NCBI GenBank assembly: GCA_048262455.1
Contig: JBLXFD010000001.1
Location: 201,150-265,149, forward strand
Direction of reading: 5' to 3'
Source of the DNA: Psychromarinibacter sp048262455
GTDB taxonomy: Bacteria; Pseudomonadota; Alphaproteobacteria; Rhodobacterales; Rhodobacteraceae
Length of the DNA stretch: 64,000 nucleotides
The notes below the pieces were generated by a model. The model did not search any database and had not been told where the DNA came from. It saw only the letters and a list, made by a program, of their open reading frames with translations. This document shows, in pieces, positions 17,657 to 25,084 of the stretch (positions within the stretch are counted from its first letter, which is position 1; each line of letters begins with the position of its first letter). The translations under genes and the position numbers were made by a program.

Positions 17657-19882
17657 CTATTCGGCGGCCGGGCGGGTCTGCGCCATCAGCTCGCGGTTGG
17701 TGCGGGCCACCCGCTCTGCCATCAGGCGCACGATGAACTTGTCGAACCGCGCGGCGGCGGCGGGATTGTCGCGTTCCACTTGGCGGTAGGCCTCCAGGTC
17801 CAGCCGCGCCAGCACCGCGTCGCGCACCACCACGCAGGTGGCCGATCGGGGCGCGCCGGAATAGACCGCCATCTCGCCCAGCACCGCCCCCGCGCGGATG
17901 GTGCGCACGGTCAAGGCGCCGCCGCCCGGCAGCGGCAGGCGGACCGCCACGGCGCCGTCGAGGATCAGGTACAGCGCGTCGCCCGCGTCGCCCTTGCCGA
18001 ACAGCTCTGTCCCCGCCGGTGCCGTTTGCTGGACGAAGTAGCCCGCCAGCGTGGCGGCGGCGCCGGGATCGCCCAGCATCGCGGTCAGCAGCGCCGGCAG
18101 ATCCTGCGCCGCGCCGGTGTCATGCGCCTCCATCTCGTCCAGCAGCCGCTCGTCGCACCAGGCGCGCCCTTCCGCCAGGTCGCCGAAGAAGCGCAGGGAG
18201 CCAGTCCCTTCCGCCTCGTCCAGCCGTTCCAGCCGCCCGCGGACCGAGGGCGGGCAGGCGGTCAGCACCAGCGTCTGCCCGGCCCCGCGCACCGTCTGCA
18301 TCAGCCGGGTGAAGGCCTGCAGCGCCGAGGTATCCAGCCCCGAGACACCGTTGAAGTCCACCAGCAGGAACCGCAGGCCCGCCGCCTCGGGCGTCGCCAG
18401 CCGCGCGCGGATGTTGTCCAGCAGCCGGTTGGCCGAGCCGAAGAACAGGAAGCCCTGCAGCTGGTAGATCAGCAGCTTGTCGCCGTTGTGGTCCAGGTAG
18501 GCCTGCTCGCGCGGGTCGCGGTCGACGTTGCTGCTGTGCTCGTGCCCGCGCAGCACCGCGCGCACGTTGCTGATGCGCGAGTAGGCATGCACGAAGATCA
18601 GCGCCGACAGCACGATACCCACCGCCACGCCTTCGAGGATGCCGAAGCGCGCCACCACCGCGACGATCGCCGCCACCATCAGGAAATCGGTCAGCGGCAG
18701 CCGGCGCCAGGCCTGCCAGAGCCACCGCTCGAGAAAGGTCAGGCCGACGTAGATCAGCAGCCCGCCCAGCACCTGCACGGGCACCAGCGACAGCGCCGCG
18801 GGGCCGGCCAGCAACGCCGCCAGCACCAGCGCCACGTGCAGCACCGCGATTTCGGGATACCCGCCGCCGAAGCGGTAGGCGAGGGCCGTGTCGGCGGCAG
18901 AGCCGAAGCCCACCGCCCCCCCCGCGGCGCCGGCGGCGATGTTCGCCGCGCCCGCCGCCCGCAACTCGCGGTTGGGATCGAGGTCGCGGCCCACCACGAT
19001 CTCCAGCCCCGTCACGTCCAGCAGCAGCATGATGACGCTCAGCAGCGCCAGCACCGCGATCGTGTCCGCCTGCGCCAGCACCGCGGTCCAGTCCACCCGG
19101 ACCAGCCCCGCCGGGGTGATGGGGGGCCAGAAGCTGCCGCTGCCCGTGACGCCGGCGGCGTTCAGGTCGGGGATGTCCGCGAAGACGAAGTGGATCACCA
19201 GCGCGCCGCAGACGTAGACCGGCATCAGCAGTGGATGCTTCACCCGCCGCTCCAGCGCGAAGAGGCCCACCGCGAAGATCAGCGCCGGCGCCAGCTGGCG
19301 CAGCAGCGTCGCCCAGCCCTCTGGCGCCGCGGCCTCGCCCAGCGCCACCCTGACGCCGCCGGCGATCAGCAGGTAGCCGAGGCCGGCGAAGAAGCCGCTG
19401 ATCACCGGGTAGGGCAGGTAGCGCACCAGCGTCCCCAGCCGCCAGCGGCCCAGCCCGTACAGCACCAGCCCGGTGAACACCGTGGCGCAGAGGATGGTGG
19501 CCACCACCGTGGCCGCCACCTGCTCTGGCAGCGCGCCGGGCATCGCCACGACGATGGCGGCGGCCATGGCGGCGAAGATCGGGCCCTGGCCGCCGCGGGG
19601 GGTGGCGATCATCCCGCGGTAGCCGCTGAGAAGCGGCACCAGCAGCCCGACGACCACCAGCGCGGTCAGAAACATGCCCACGCCGGTCAGCATCTGGTCC
19701 GCCAGCGGCCCGGCGAAGACCAGCGCCCCCATGGACAGCGCCCCCGCCACGTTCATCACCGCCAGCACCACCGCGGTGACGAGGCTGGAAAGCAGGCGCT
19801 GGGGCGTGACGCCGGCAGGCCGGCGCGGGGCGTCCCGCGCGGTCGGCGCGGCCTTTTCGGTCTCGGGCCGGATCGTCGTCAT
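17657..19882 (-). CDS. SulP-family anion transporter fused to STAS and cyclic-nucleotide-binding domains
   Basis: This 741-residue inner-membrane protein has three parts: a SulP/SLC26 transport domain (residues ~25-430, many spans), a STAS domain with the regulatory serine in LDTSAL (~455-570), and a C-terminal cyclic-nucleotide-binding domain (~590-720) whose phosphate-binding cassette GEMAVYSGAPRSAT keeps the key Glu and Arg. It probably imports sulfate, bicarbonate or a carboxylate, gated by cAMP or cGMP. I chose ATG 19882; a GTG 63 bases upstream is open. A five-codon frame (starting 19893) ends on the ATG. Its stop is three bases from the convergent formamidase stop. Confidence 0.9.
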   Translation of the reverse strand: MTTIRPETEKAAPTARDAPRRPAGVTPQRLLSSLVTAVVLAVMNVAGALSMGALVFAGPLADQMLTGVGMFLTALVVVGLLVPLLSGYRGMIATPRGGQGPIFAAMAAAIVVAMPGALPEQVAATVVATILCATVFTGLVLYGLGRWRLGTLVRYLPYPVISGFFAGLGYLLIAGGVRVALGEAAAPEGWATLLRQLAPALIFAVGLFALERRVKHPLLMPVYVCGALVIHFVFADIPDLNAAGVTGSGSFWPPITPAGLVRVDWTAVLAQADTIAVLALLSVIMLLLDVTGLEIVVGRDLDPNRELRAAGAANIAAGAAGGAVGFGSAADTALAYRFGGGYPEIAVLHVALVLAALLAGPAALSLVPVQVLGGLLIYVGLTFLERWLWQAWRRLPLTDFLMVAAIVAVVARFGILEGVAVGIVLSALIFVHAYSRISNVRAVLRGHEHSSNVDRDPREQAYLDHNGDKLLIYQLQGFLFFGSANRLLDNIRARLATPEAAGLRFLLVDFNGVSGLDTSALQAFTRLMQTVRGAGQTLVLTACPPSVRGRLERLDEAEGTGSLRFFGDLAEGRAWCDERLLDEMEAHDTGAAQDLPALLTAMLGDPGAAATLAGYFVQQTAPAGTELFGKGDAGDALYLILDGAVAVRLPLPGGGALTVRTIRAGAVLGEMAVYSGAPRSATCVVVRDAVLARLDLEAYRQVERDNPAAAARFDKFIVRLMAERVARTNRELMAQTRPAAE

Positions 19883-20002
19883 CGCATTGCAACCATGGAA
19901 TAAACCTTGAGTGGGGAAGGCGGTGAATCCATTCTGGACCGGCACCCTAACGCAGGCCGACCCGCCCGCACAGCCCCCCTAGAAAATGCTGTGACGCGCC
20001 CC

Positions 20003-20032
20003 TTGCATGGTGGTGCGCTTCGCCCCTAGGCT
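20003..20032 (+). promoter_or_regulatory. Candidate sigma-70 promoter for the membrane/cyclic-nucleotide-domain gene
   Basis: TTGCAT (20003-20008) is followed after 17 bases by CTAGGC(T) (20026-20032), a plausible alphaproteobacterial -35/-10 pair. Transcription would start near 20039, leaving a 50-base leader before the apparent start. It lies in the 207-base divergent gap shared with the SulP gene. Confidence 0.45.
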
Positions 20033-20089
20033 TCCCCCCGATGCCCCTGCCGCGTCGCCGCAACCGCGCCCTGCAACAGGAGAGACGAC

Positions 20090-20824
20090 ATTTCCGATGC
20101 CAGCGTCCTTCTGTTCAACTGGGCCGGCGTCCTCGGAGTCGCGGTCTACCTCGGATCCTATGCCGCGCTGCAGATGGGGCTGCTGGCGGGGCGCGGCTAC
20201 AGCTATGCCGCGCTCAACCTGCTGGGCGCGAGCCTGATTCTCATCAGCCTTGTCGGCGCCTTCAACCTGTTCTCCGCGATCATCCAGATCTCCTGGATCC
20301 TGATCTCCATCTTCGGGATCACCCGGACCTACCTGCTGCGCCGCGCGGTGCGGTTCACCGACGAGGAACAGCGGATGCTGGAACAGGCGCTGCCGGGGAT
20401 GCCCCCCGACATGGCGCGGCGGCTGCTGAACCGGGGCCGCTGGCATGACGTGGCGCCGGGCCTGCGGCTGACAGAGCAGGGGGTGCCGGTGGATTGCCTG
20501 CACTACCTGTCCGAGGGCCGGGTGCGGGTGCTGGTGGAGGACGAGACGCTGGCAACCCTCGACACCGGCTTCATCGGCGAGATGGCGGTGCTGGAGGGCG
20601 GGCCGGCTTCGGCCACCGTCGTGGTCGACACCCCGTCCCGCGTCTTCAGCCTGCCGCGCCGCAACCTGCTGGAGCTGACGAGCCGCGACAGCCTGATGCA
20701 GCTGGTCATCGAACAGCTGCTGGGCCGGGCCACGCGGATCAAGTTGCTTGAAGCCAATCGCAAGCTGGCCGACAAAGGACGCAGCGCGGGAGCGGACCCG
20801 TTGCAGCGAGAGGATGCGCGATGA
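20090..20824 (+). CDS. CBU_0592-type membrane domain fused to a cyclic-nucleotide-binding-like domain (apparent ATT start)
   Basis: The protein (244 residues) has two or three N-terminal membrane helices (residues ~6-75) resembling the CBU_0592 domain, then a cyclic-nucleotide-binding fold (~105-220). Its cassette reads GEMAVLEGGPASAT: the arginine that normally holds the phosphate is Ala, so canonical cAMP binding is doubtful. There is no ATG, GTG or TTG in this frame between a stop at 20027 and ATG 20174, and 20174 would delete the first helix. AGGAGA sits six bases before ATT at 20090, which I take as the start; CTG 20111 is a weaker alternative. Function is unknown. Confidence 0.75.
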   Translation: MSDASVLLFNWAGVLGVAVYLGSYAALQMGLLAGRGYSYAALNLLGASLILISLVGAFNLFSAIIQISWILISIFGITRTYLLRRAVRFTDEEQRMLEQALPGMPPDMARRLLNRGRWHDVAPGLRLTEQGVPVDCLHYLSEGRVRVLVEDETLATLDTGFIGEMAVLEGGPASATVVVDTPSRVFSLPRRNLLELTSRDSLMQLVIEQLLGRATRIKLLEANRKLADKGRSAGADPLQREDAR

Positions 20825-20840
20825 CCCAGCAGCGGCGACG

Positions 20841-21215
20841 ATGACGGCCGGCACCCTCCTGCTGCTCCTGCTGCTGTTCCAGGTGAAGCATTTCCTCGCC
20901 GACTTCCTGTGGCAGACCGACTGGATGTTCCTGAACAAGGGCCGCTACGGGCACCCCGGCGGGCTGGCCCACGCCGGACTGCACGCGGTCTTCACCGCGG
21001 TGGTGCTGCTGTTCGCGCCGGCGCCCCTTGGCCTGCTGCTGGCGCTGGTGGCGCTGGAATTCGTGATCCACTACCACGTCGACTGGTCCAAGGACCACTT
21101 CACCCGCCGCGGCAGCTATACCGTGGAGGAAAAGGGCTTCTGGGTGCTCTTCGGCCTCGACCAAGGGGCGCACCAGCTGACCTACGTGCTGCTGCTCTAC
21201 CTGCTCGTGGTGTGA
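20841..21215 (+). CDS. DUF3307 membrane protein
   Basis: This 124-residue integral membrane protein has about three helices and conserved polar residues (KHFLADFLWQT near the start; HYHVDWSKDHF near the middle), typical of the uncharacterised DUF3307 family. No ribosome site precedes ATG 20841. Instead a seven-codon frame (20821-20844) begins inside the previous gene's stop and ends overlapping this ATG, so translation is probably reached by re-initiation from upstream. Function is unknown; coupling suggests it works with the preceding membrane/sensor protein. Confidence 0.8.
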   Translation: MTAGTLLLLLLLFQVKHFLADFLWQTDWMFLNKGRYGHPGGLAHAGLHAVFTAVVLLFAPAPLGLLLALVALEFVIHYHVDWSKDHFTRRGSYTVEEKGFWVLFGLDQGAHQLTYVLLLYLLVV

Positions 21216-22123
21216 CGCTTCTCGTCGACATCAAGGCCTTCCTCGCCACCGCCCGCACCGGCAGTTTCTCTGCCGCCGGGCGCGAGATCGGGGTGGCGCC
21301 CTCGGTGGTGACCAAGCGGGTGGGGCGGCTGGAGGACCATATCGGCAGCCGCCTGTTCGTGCGCTCCACCCGGGCGCTGGTCATGACCGCCGAGGCCGAC
21401 CGGCTGCGCCCGCGCCTGCAGCTGCTGGTCAGCCAGCTAGAAGAGGCGCTGGACGGGGCGGCGCCGCCCGAGACCGGGCTTGCCGGCCACCTGCGCATCA
21501 AGGCGCCCACCACGCTTGGCACGCTCTTCGCCGGACGCTCGATCGCGCGGTTCCTGGCGCAGAACCCGGCGATCACCACGGAACTAATGCTGATCGACCG
21601 CGCGGTGAACCCGCTGGAGGAGGGGTTCGACCTGGCGCTGGGCGGCCTGCCGCAAAGCTTCGCCAGCGTCCACGAGATCCCGCTGTGTTCCTACCCGCGC
21701 GCGCTGGTGGCCACACCGGAGTACCTGGCCGAGCACGGCACCCCGAAGACCCCCGGCGACCTGGTGGAGCATCGCTGCATCATCTACGTGGCGGCCGGGC
21801 TGACCTGGTTCTTCGAAAGCGGCGGCGGGCCGCTGTCGGTCACCGTCAACCCGGTCTTCACCGTCAACGATTCCCGCCTGCTGCACTTCGCCGCGCGGCA
21901 TCACCTGGGGATCTGCATCGCGCCGCGGTTCCTTGTGGAGGACGATCTTGGCTCAGGCAGGTTGGTGCAGCTGATGCCCGACTGCCCGGTGGTGCCGCTG
22001 TGGTTCAAGGCGATGGTGCCGAACAACAAGCTGCACCGGCCCGAGGTGGCGGCGCTGCTGGAGTTCCTCAAGAAGGACTTCGAGGTGCCGCCTTGGGACA
22101 GGGAACCGGTGCCGCCGTTGTAA
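21212..22123 (+). CDS. LysR-family transcriptional regulator
   Basis: The protein (303 residues) has an N-terminal winged helix (FLATARTGSFSAAGREIGVAPSVVTKRV) and a LysR substrate domain with the ARHHLGICIAPRFL signature near the C-terminus. The start is GTG 21212, overlapping the DUF3307 stop (GTGA), which gives a normal N-terminus directly before the HTH. It is the last gene of a three-gene operon with two membrane proteins, an unusual setting for LysR; its targets are unclear. Confidence 0.9.
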   Translation: MTLLVDIKAFLATARTGSFSAAGREIGVAPSVVTKRVGRLEDHIGSRLFVRSTRALVMTAEADRLRPRLQLLVSQLEEALDGAAPPETGLAGHLRIKAPTTLGTLFAGRSIARFLAQNPAITTELMLIDRAVNPLEEGFDLALGGLPQSFASVHEIPLCSYPRALVATPEYLAEHGTPKTPGDLVEHRCIIYVAAGLTWFFESGGGPLSVTVNPVFTVNDSRLLHFAARHHLGICIAPRFLVEDDLGSGRLVQLMPDCPVVPLWFKAMVPNNKLHRPEVAALLEFLKKDFEVPPWDREPVPPL

Positions 22124-22130
22124 GATTGGC

Positions 22131-22789
22131 CTGGTGTTGCGCCGTGGCGGGGTGAACCCCGCTCTACATCTCGTTTGAACGATGCGCTGATAAGCCCCGA
22201 ACAAGCCGAAGGCGCGGGGCGAGCGCCTGCCCGTCACGGCGGGCTGGCGCTTTGGGGGCCCCAAGGCAACGCTCTTTCTGCGCGCGGATGTGGCTGGGAT
22301 AAAGCGCCCATGCCGAAGGGCAGCAGCGCCACCCCACGGGCAGGCTGGTGTTGCGTCATGGCGGGGTAAACCCCGCCCTACGCTTCTTTTAAACGAAGCG
22401 CTGATGCGCCCCGAACAAGCCGAAGGCGCGGGGCGAGCGCCTGCCCGTCCCCACGGGCTGGCGCTGTGCCACCCGCAGGGCAACGCTCATTCTGTGCGCG
22501 GATGTGGCGGGGATAAAGTGCGCATGCCGAAGGGGGGGAGCGCCACCCCACGGGCAGGCTCCGTTGCGCCAAGGCGGGGTGAACCCCGCCCTACACCTCG
22601 TTCGAGCGATGCGCTGATCAGCCCCCGAACAAGCCGGAGGCGCGGGGGCGAGCGCCTGCCCGTTCCGGCGGGCTGGCGCTTTGTCATCCGTGTGCAAGGC
22701 TCATTCGGTGCGCGGACTTGGCCGGGATAGAGCGCCAATGCCCAAGGGCTGCGGCGCCACCCCACGGGCAGGCTCACGTTGCGCCACGG
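22131..22789. repeat. Tandem array of three 214-bp noncoding repeats plus a partial fourth
   Basis: Units start at 22131, 22345, 22559 and 22773, exactly 214 bases apart; the fourth stops after about 17 bases. Each unit holds a strong palindrome (GGCGGGGT-NA-ACCCCGCC, near 22147, 22363 and 22577) and a second imperfect hairpin around GAGCGCCTGCCCG...CGGGCTGGCGCT. Copies differ by scattered substitutions, with stems largely kept. Several frames stay open through the array, but no protein family is recognisable and the open frames follow from the repeats. This fills the 711-base gap between a LysR gene and a dioxygenase gene; I see no gene here. Confidence 0.85.
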
Positions 22790-22834
22790 CGCCGCGTACA
22801 ACGGCGGGGCAGGGCGCCCCGCCGCGCGCGCCCC

Positions 22835-23719
22835 TCAGGAGGCGAGGCGCAGTTCGGGGGCCTGGTCGTCCAAAGTGGTGGTGCGGCGCAGCTCTCGCGG
22901 CTCGTCCAGGTCGAAGTGCCGGCCGCGGTGCAGCGTTGCCCGGTTGTCCCAGATCACCGTGTCGCCGGTCTGCCACTTGTGCCGGTAGATGAACGGCTGC
23001 TGCGTGGCGTGCTCCAGCAGGTCGGCGAGGATCATCCGCCCCTCGGGCACCGTCATGCCGCCGATCTGGCGGGCGTGGACGCCGATGAACAGGTGCTTGC
23101 GGCCGGTGGCCGGGTTTGTTCGCACGATCGGCCACCAGGCCGGCTCGATCGCCGCCTTCTGCTGCTCGTCGTAGCTGTCGTCCCCCAGCAGGAAGCGCGA
23201 GTGCAGCGCGTAGTGCTCTGCCTCCTTGCCCTCCAGGAAGGTCTTCATCCGGTCGTCCAGCGCGTCGTAGGCGGCCTTGAGATCCGCGAACTCGGTATCG
23301 CCGCCCCACGAGGGGTTCTGCACCGAGTGCAGCATCGAGTATTTCGCCGCCGGCTTCTGGAACGAGCTGTCGGAGTGCCACATCTGGTTGGCGATATTGT
23401 TCAGGATCCGCTTGTCGGTGCGCGCGGCGGGCTTGCCGTCCTTGCCGAGGTTCGAGATGTCGCCCACCTCGGCGTCCTTCACCTGGGTATTGGCGTTCTT
23501 GGCCACGATCTTGCGGAAGCCCTGGTCGAGCGGGCCGAACTGGCGGGTGAAGGCCAGCTGCTGTTCGGTGCTCATGGGCTGGTTGCGGATCACCACGATG
23601 GAATGCCGGTCCATCAGGGCGTCCACCTCGGCCACCTGCGCCGGGCTGAGCGGGTTCAGCACGTCCAGCCCGCCGGTGATCTCCACGCCAAAGCCGTTCT
23701 CGATCTGTCTGGTTTCCAT
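22835..23719 (-). CDS. TauD/TfdA-family 2-oxoglutarate-dependent dioxygenase
   Basis: This 294-residue cytoplasmic non-heme iron enzyme should hydroxylate its substrate using 2-oxoglutarate and O2. The iron triad is visible: H and D in WHSDSSF (about residue 100) and H in LHRGRHFD near the C-terminus, followed by the oxoglutarate arginine in RELRRTT. ATG 23719 has AAGGAG eight bases upstream; eleven further codons are open. It is last in the aconitase X/TAXI-TRAP operon, 19 bases after the FAD oxidoreductase. The substrate is unknown; hydroxylation of an imino or carboxylic acid would fit the neighbours. Confidence 0.92.
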   Translation of the reverse strand: METRQIENGFGVEITGGLDVLNPLSPAQVAEVDALMDRHSIVVIRNQPMSTEQQLAFTRQFGPLDQGFRKIVAKNANTQVKDAEVGDISNLGKDGKPAARTDKRILNNIANQMWHSDSSFQKPAAKYSMLHSVQNPSWGGDTEFADLKAAYDALDDRMKTFLEGKEAEHYALHSRFLLGDDSYDEQQKAAIEPAWWPIVRTNPATGRKHLFIGVHARQIGGMTVPEGRMILADLLEHATQQPFIYRHKWQTGDTVIWDNRATLHRGRHFDLDEPRELRRTTTLDDQAPELRLAS

Positions 23720-23738
23720 CGTCTCTACTCCTTGCGTC

Positions 23739-25055
23739 TTACGGGGCCACACCGTCGGTGCGGGTCAGGTTGTCGGAAAGCCGGCCCTGCAGGGCGGCCA
23801 TGTCAAGCTGGTGGACAGAGCCCGATCCGGCGAGATCGAGCGCCTGCGCCGCGGCCATGCCCTGCGCCATGCAGGGGCCCATCACCCGCACCGAGGACAG
23901 CGCGGCCGGATCGCCGTCGATGCAGCGGCCCACGGCCACCAGGTTGTCGGCCTCGGGCGAAATCATCGAGCCGAAGGGCACGTAGTGCACGTGGTCCTCA
24001 TCGAAGGTTTCCCAGACGAAGCCCTCGGGGGCATTGTGCAGCTCGATCGGCCAGGCGGTGCGGGCGATGGCGTCGTCGAACTTCTTCTGGCCGACCACCT
24101 CGTCCACCACCAGGTGGTGCGCGCCCTTGATCCAGCGGGTCTGCCGGATGCCGGGGAAGCCATAGTTGCGCACCCGGATATTGCCGAAGAACTCGGGGTA
24201 CTCGGCTTTCAGCAGCTCGATCCCCCGGTCCACCTGGTCCTTGCCCACCTGGCCCATGCGCGAGGCCTCTATCGGGTCCAGCGGGGTTTCCAGGTGCGTC
24301 ATGTTCAGCACCGCCACGTCCTTGCCGGGGAAGTAGAAGGCAATTCCGCCGTGGCGCATCAGCCCGTAGTCGGGGGCCTTCCGGGCGATGCGCTCTGACA
24401 GCTCGTCGCGCTCGGGCGGATCGACGTCGATGTTCAGCCCCTCGACCACCACCTGCTGGGTGCCATAGACCTTCTCGTCCGGCTCGCGGCACTCCAGCCC
24501 CGCGAGGTAGGCAAGCGCCGCGTCGCCCGAACAGTCGGCGAAGGTTTCCGCCCGCACCGTCACGTCGCCGTAGCGGGTGACCAGCTTCACCGCCTTGATG
24601 CGCCGGCCGTCCCGCTCCACCTCGCGCAGGATGGCGCCGGTGACGGGGATCACCCCGGCGGCGTCCAGCGACTTCTCGACCCAGCGGGACAGGGCGATCT
24701 CGTTGTAGTGCACCACCGTGGTCATCGGGCCGTGGCGGTAGTAGCAGGCGTCGTTCGCCTCGAGGTAGGCCAGCATCTCGTCCACCACGCCGAAGGTGAA
24801 GCGGTGGCCGTGGGTGCCGTTGCGGTAGAGCCCGCAGAAGGTGCCGATCACCGAGTGCACCGCCTGTCCGCCCAGCGCCGGCATCCCGTCGATGATCGCC
24901 ACCCGCTTGCCCAGCTTCGCCGCCTCCAGCGCCGTGGTGGTGCCCGAGATCCCGGCGCCCACGACACAGAGATCCACCTCCAGCTCGCGGTGCAGGATGG
25001 CGCCGTCGTGGCGGACGATGGTGGTGTCGGGATTGATCGGGCGGCCATGGGACAT
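23739..25055 (-). CDS. FAD-dependent oxidoreductase (FAD_oxidored/PF12831 type)
   Basis: This 438-residue flavoprotein has an N-terminal dinucleotide fold CVVGAGISGTTTALEAAK, the GGQAVHS motif about 30 residues on, and a C-terminal FAD segment around NLVAVGRCIDGD. It should oxidise or reduce a carboxylic-acid substrate in the cytoplasm. ATG 25055 (MSHGRPINPD) gives normal family length; the frame is open far upstream only because it shadows the TRAP gene. It lies between the TRAP permease and the dioxygenase on one operon. Confidence 0.88.
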   Translation of the reverse strand: MSHGRPINPDTTIVRHDGAILHRELEVDLCVVGAGISGTTTALEAAKLGKRVAIIDGMPALGGQAVHSVIGTFCGLYRNGTHGHRFTFGVVDEMLAYLEANDACYYRHGPMTTVVHYNEIALSRWVEKSLDAAGVIPVTGAILREVERDGRRIKAVKLVTRYGDVTVRAETFADCSGDAALAYLAGLECREPDEKVYGTQQVVVEGLNIDVDPPERDELSERIARKAPDYGLMRHGGIAFYFPGKDVAVLNMTHLETPLDPIEASRMGQVGKDQVDRGIELLKAEYPEFFGNIRVRNYGFPGIRQTRWIKGAHHLVVDEVVGQKKFDDAIARTAWPIELHNAPEGFVWETFDEDHVHYVPFGSMISPEADNLVAVGRCIDGDPAALSSVRVMGPCMAQGMAAAQALDLAGSGSVHQLDMAALQGRLSDNLTRTDGVAP

Positions 25056-25084
25056 GCGCGGGGGCTCCGTTGCGTGGGAAAGGG

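Noticed and set aside
20090..20174. Frameshift or pseudogene at the start of the membrane/cyclic-nucleotide-domain gene
   Set aside because: The frame is continuous from a well-placed ribosome site and the translated first helix fits the domain; only the start codon is odd. A sequencing error changing ATG to ATT remains possible.
22131..22789. CRISPR array
   Set aside because: The repeat unit is 214 bases with no unique spacers and no cas genes nearby.
22175..22801. Overlapping small open frames in the 214-bp repeat array
   Set aside because: They repeat with the DNA period, occur on both strands and in several frames, and match no family. They are better explained as open frames created by the GC-rich repeats.
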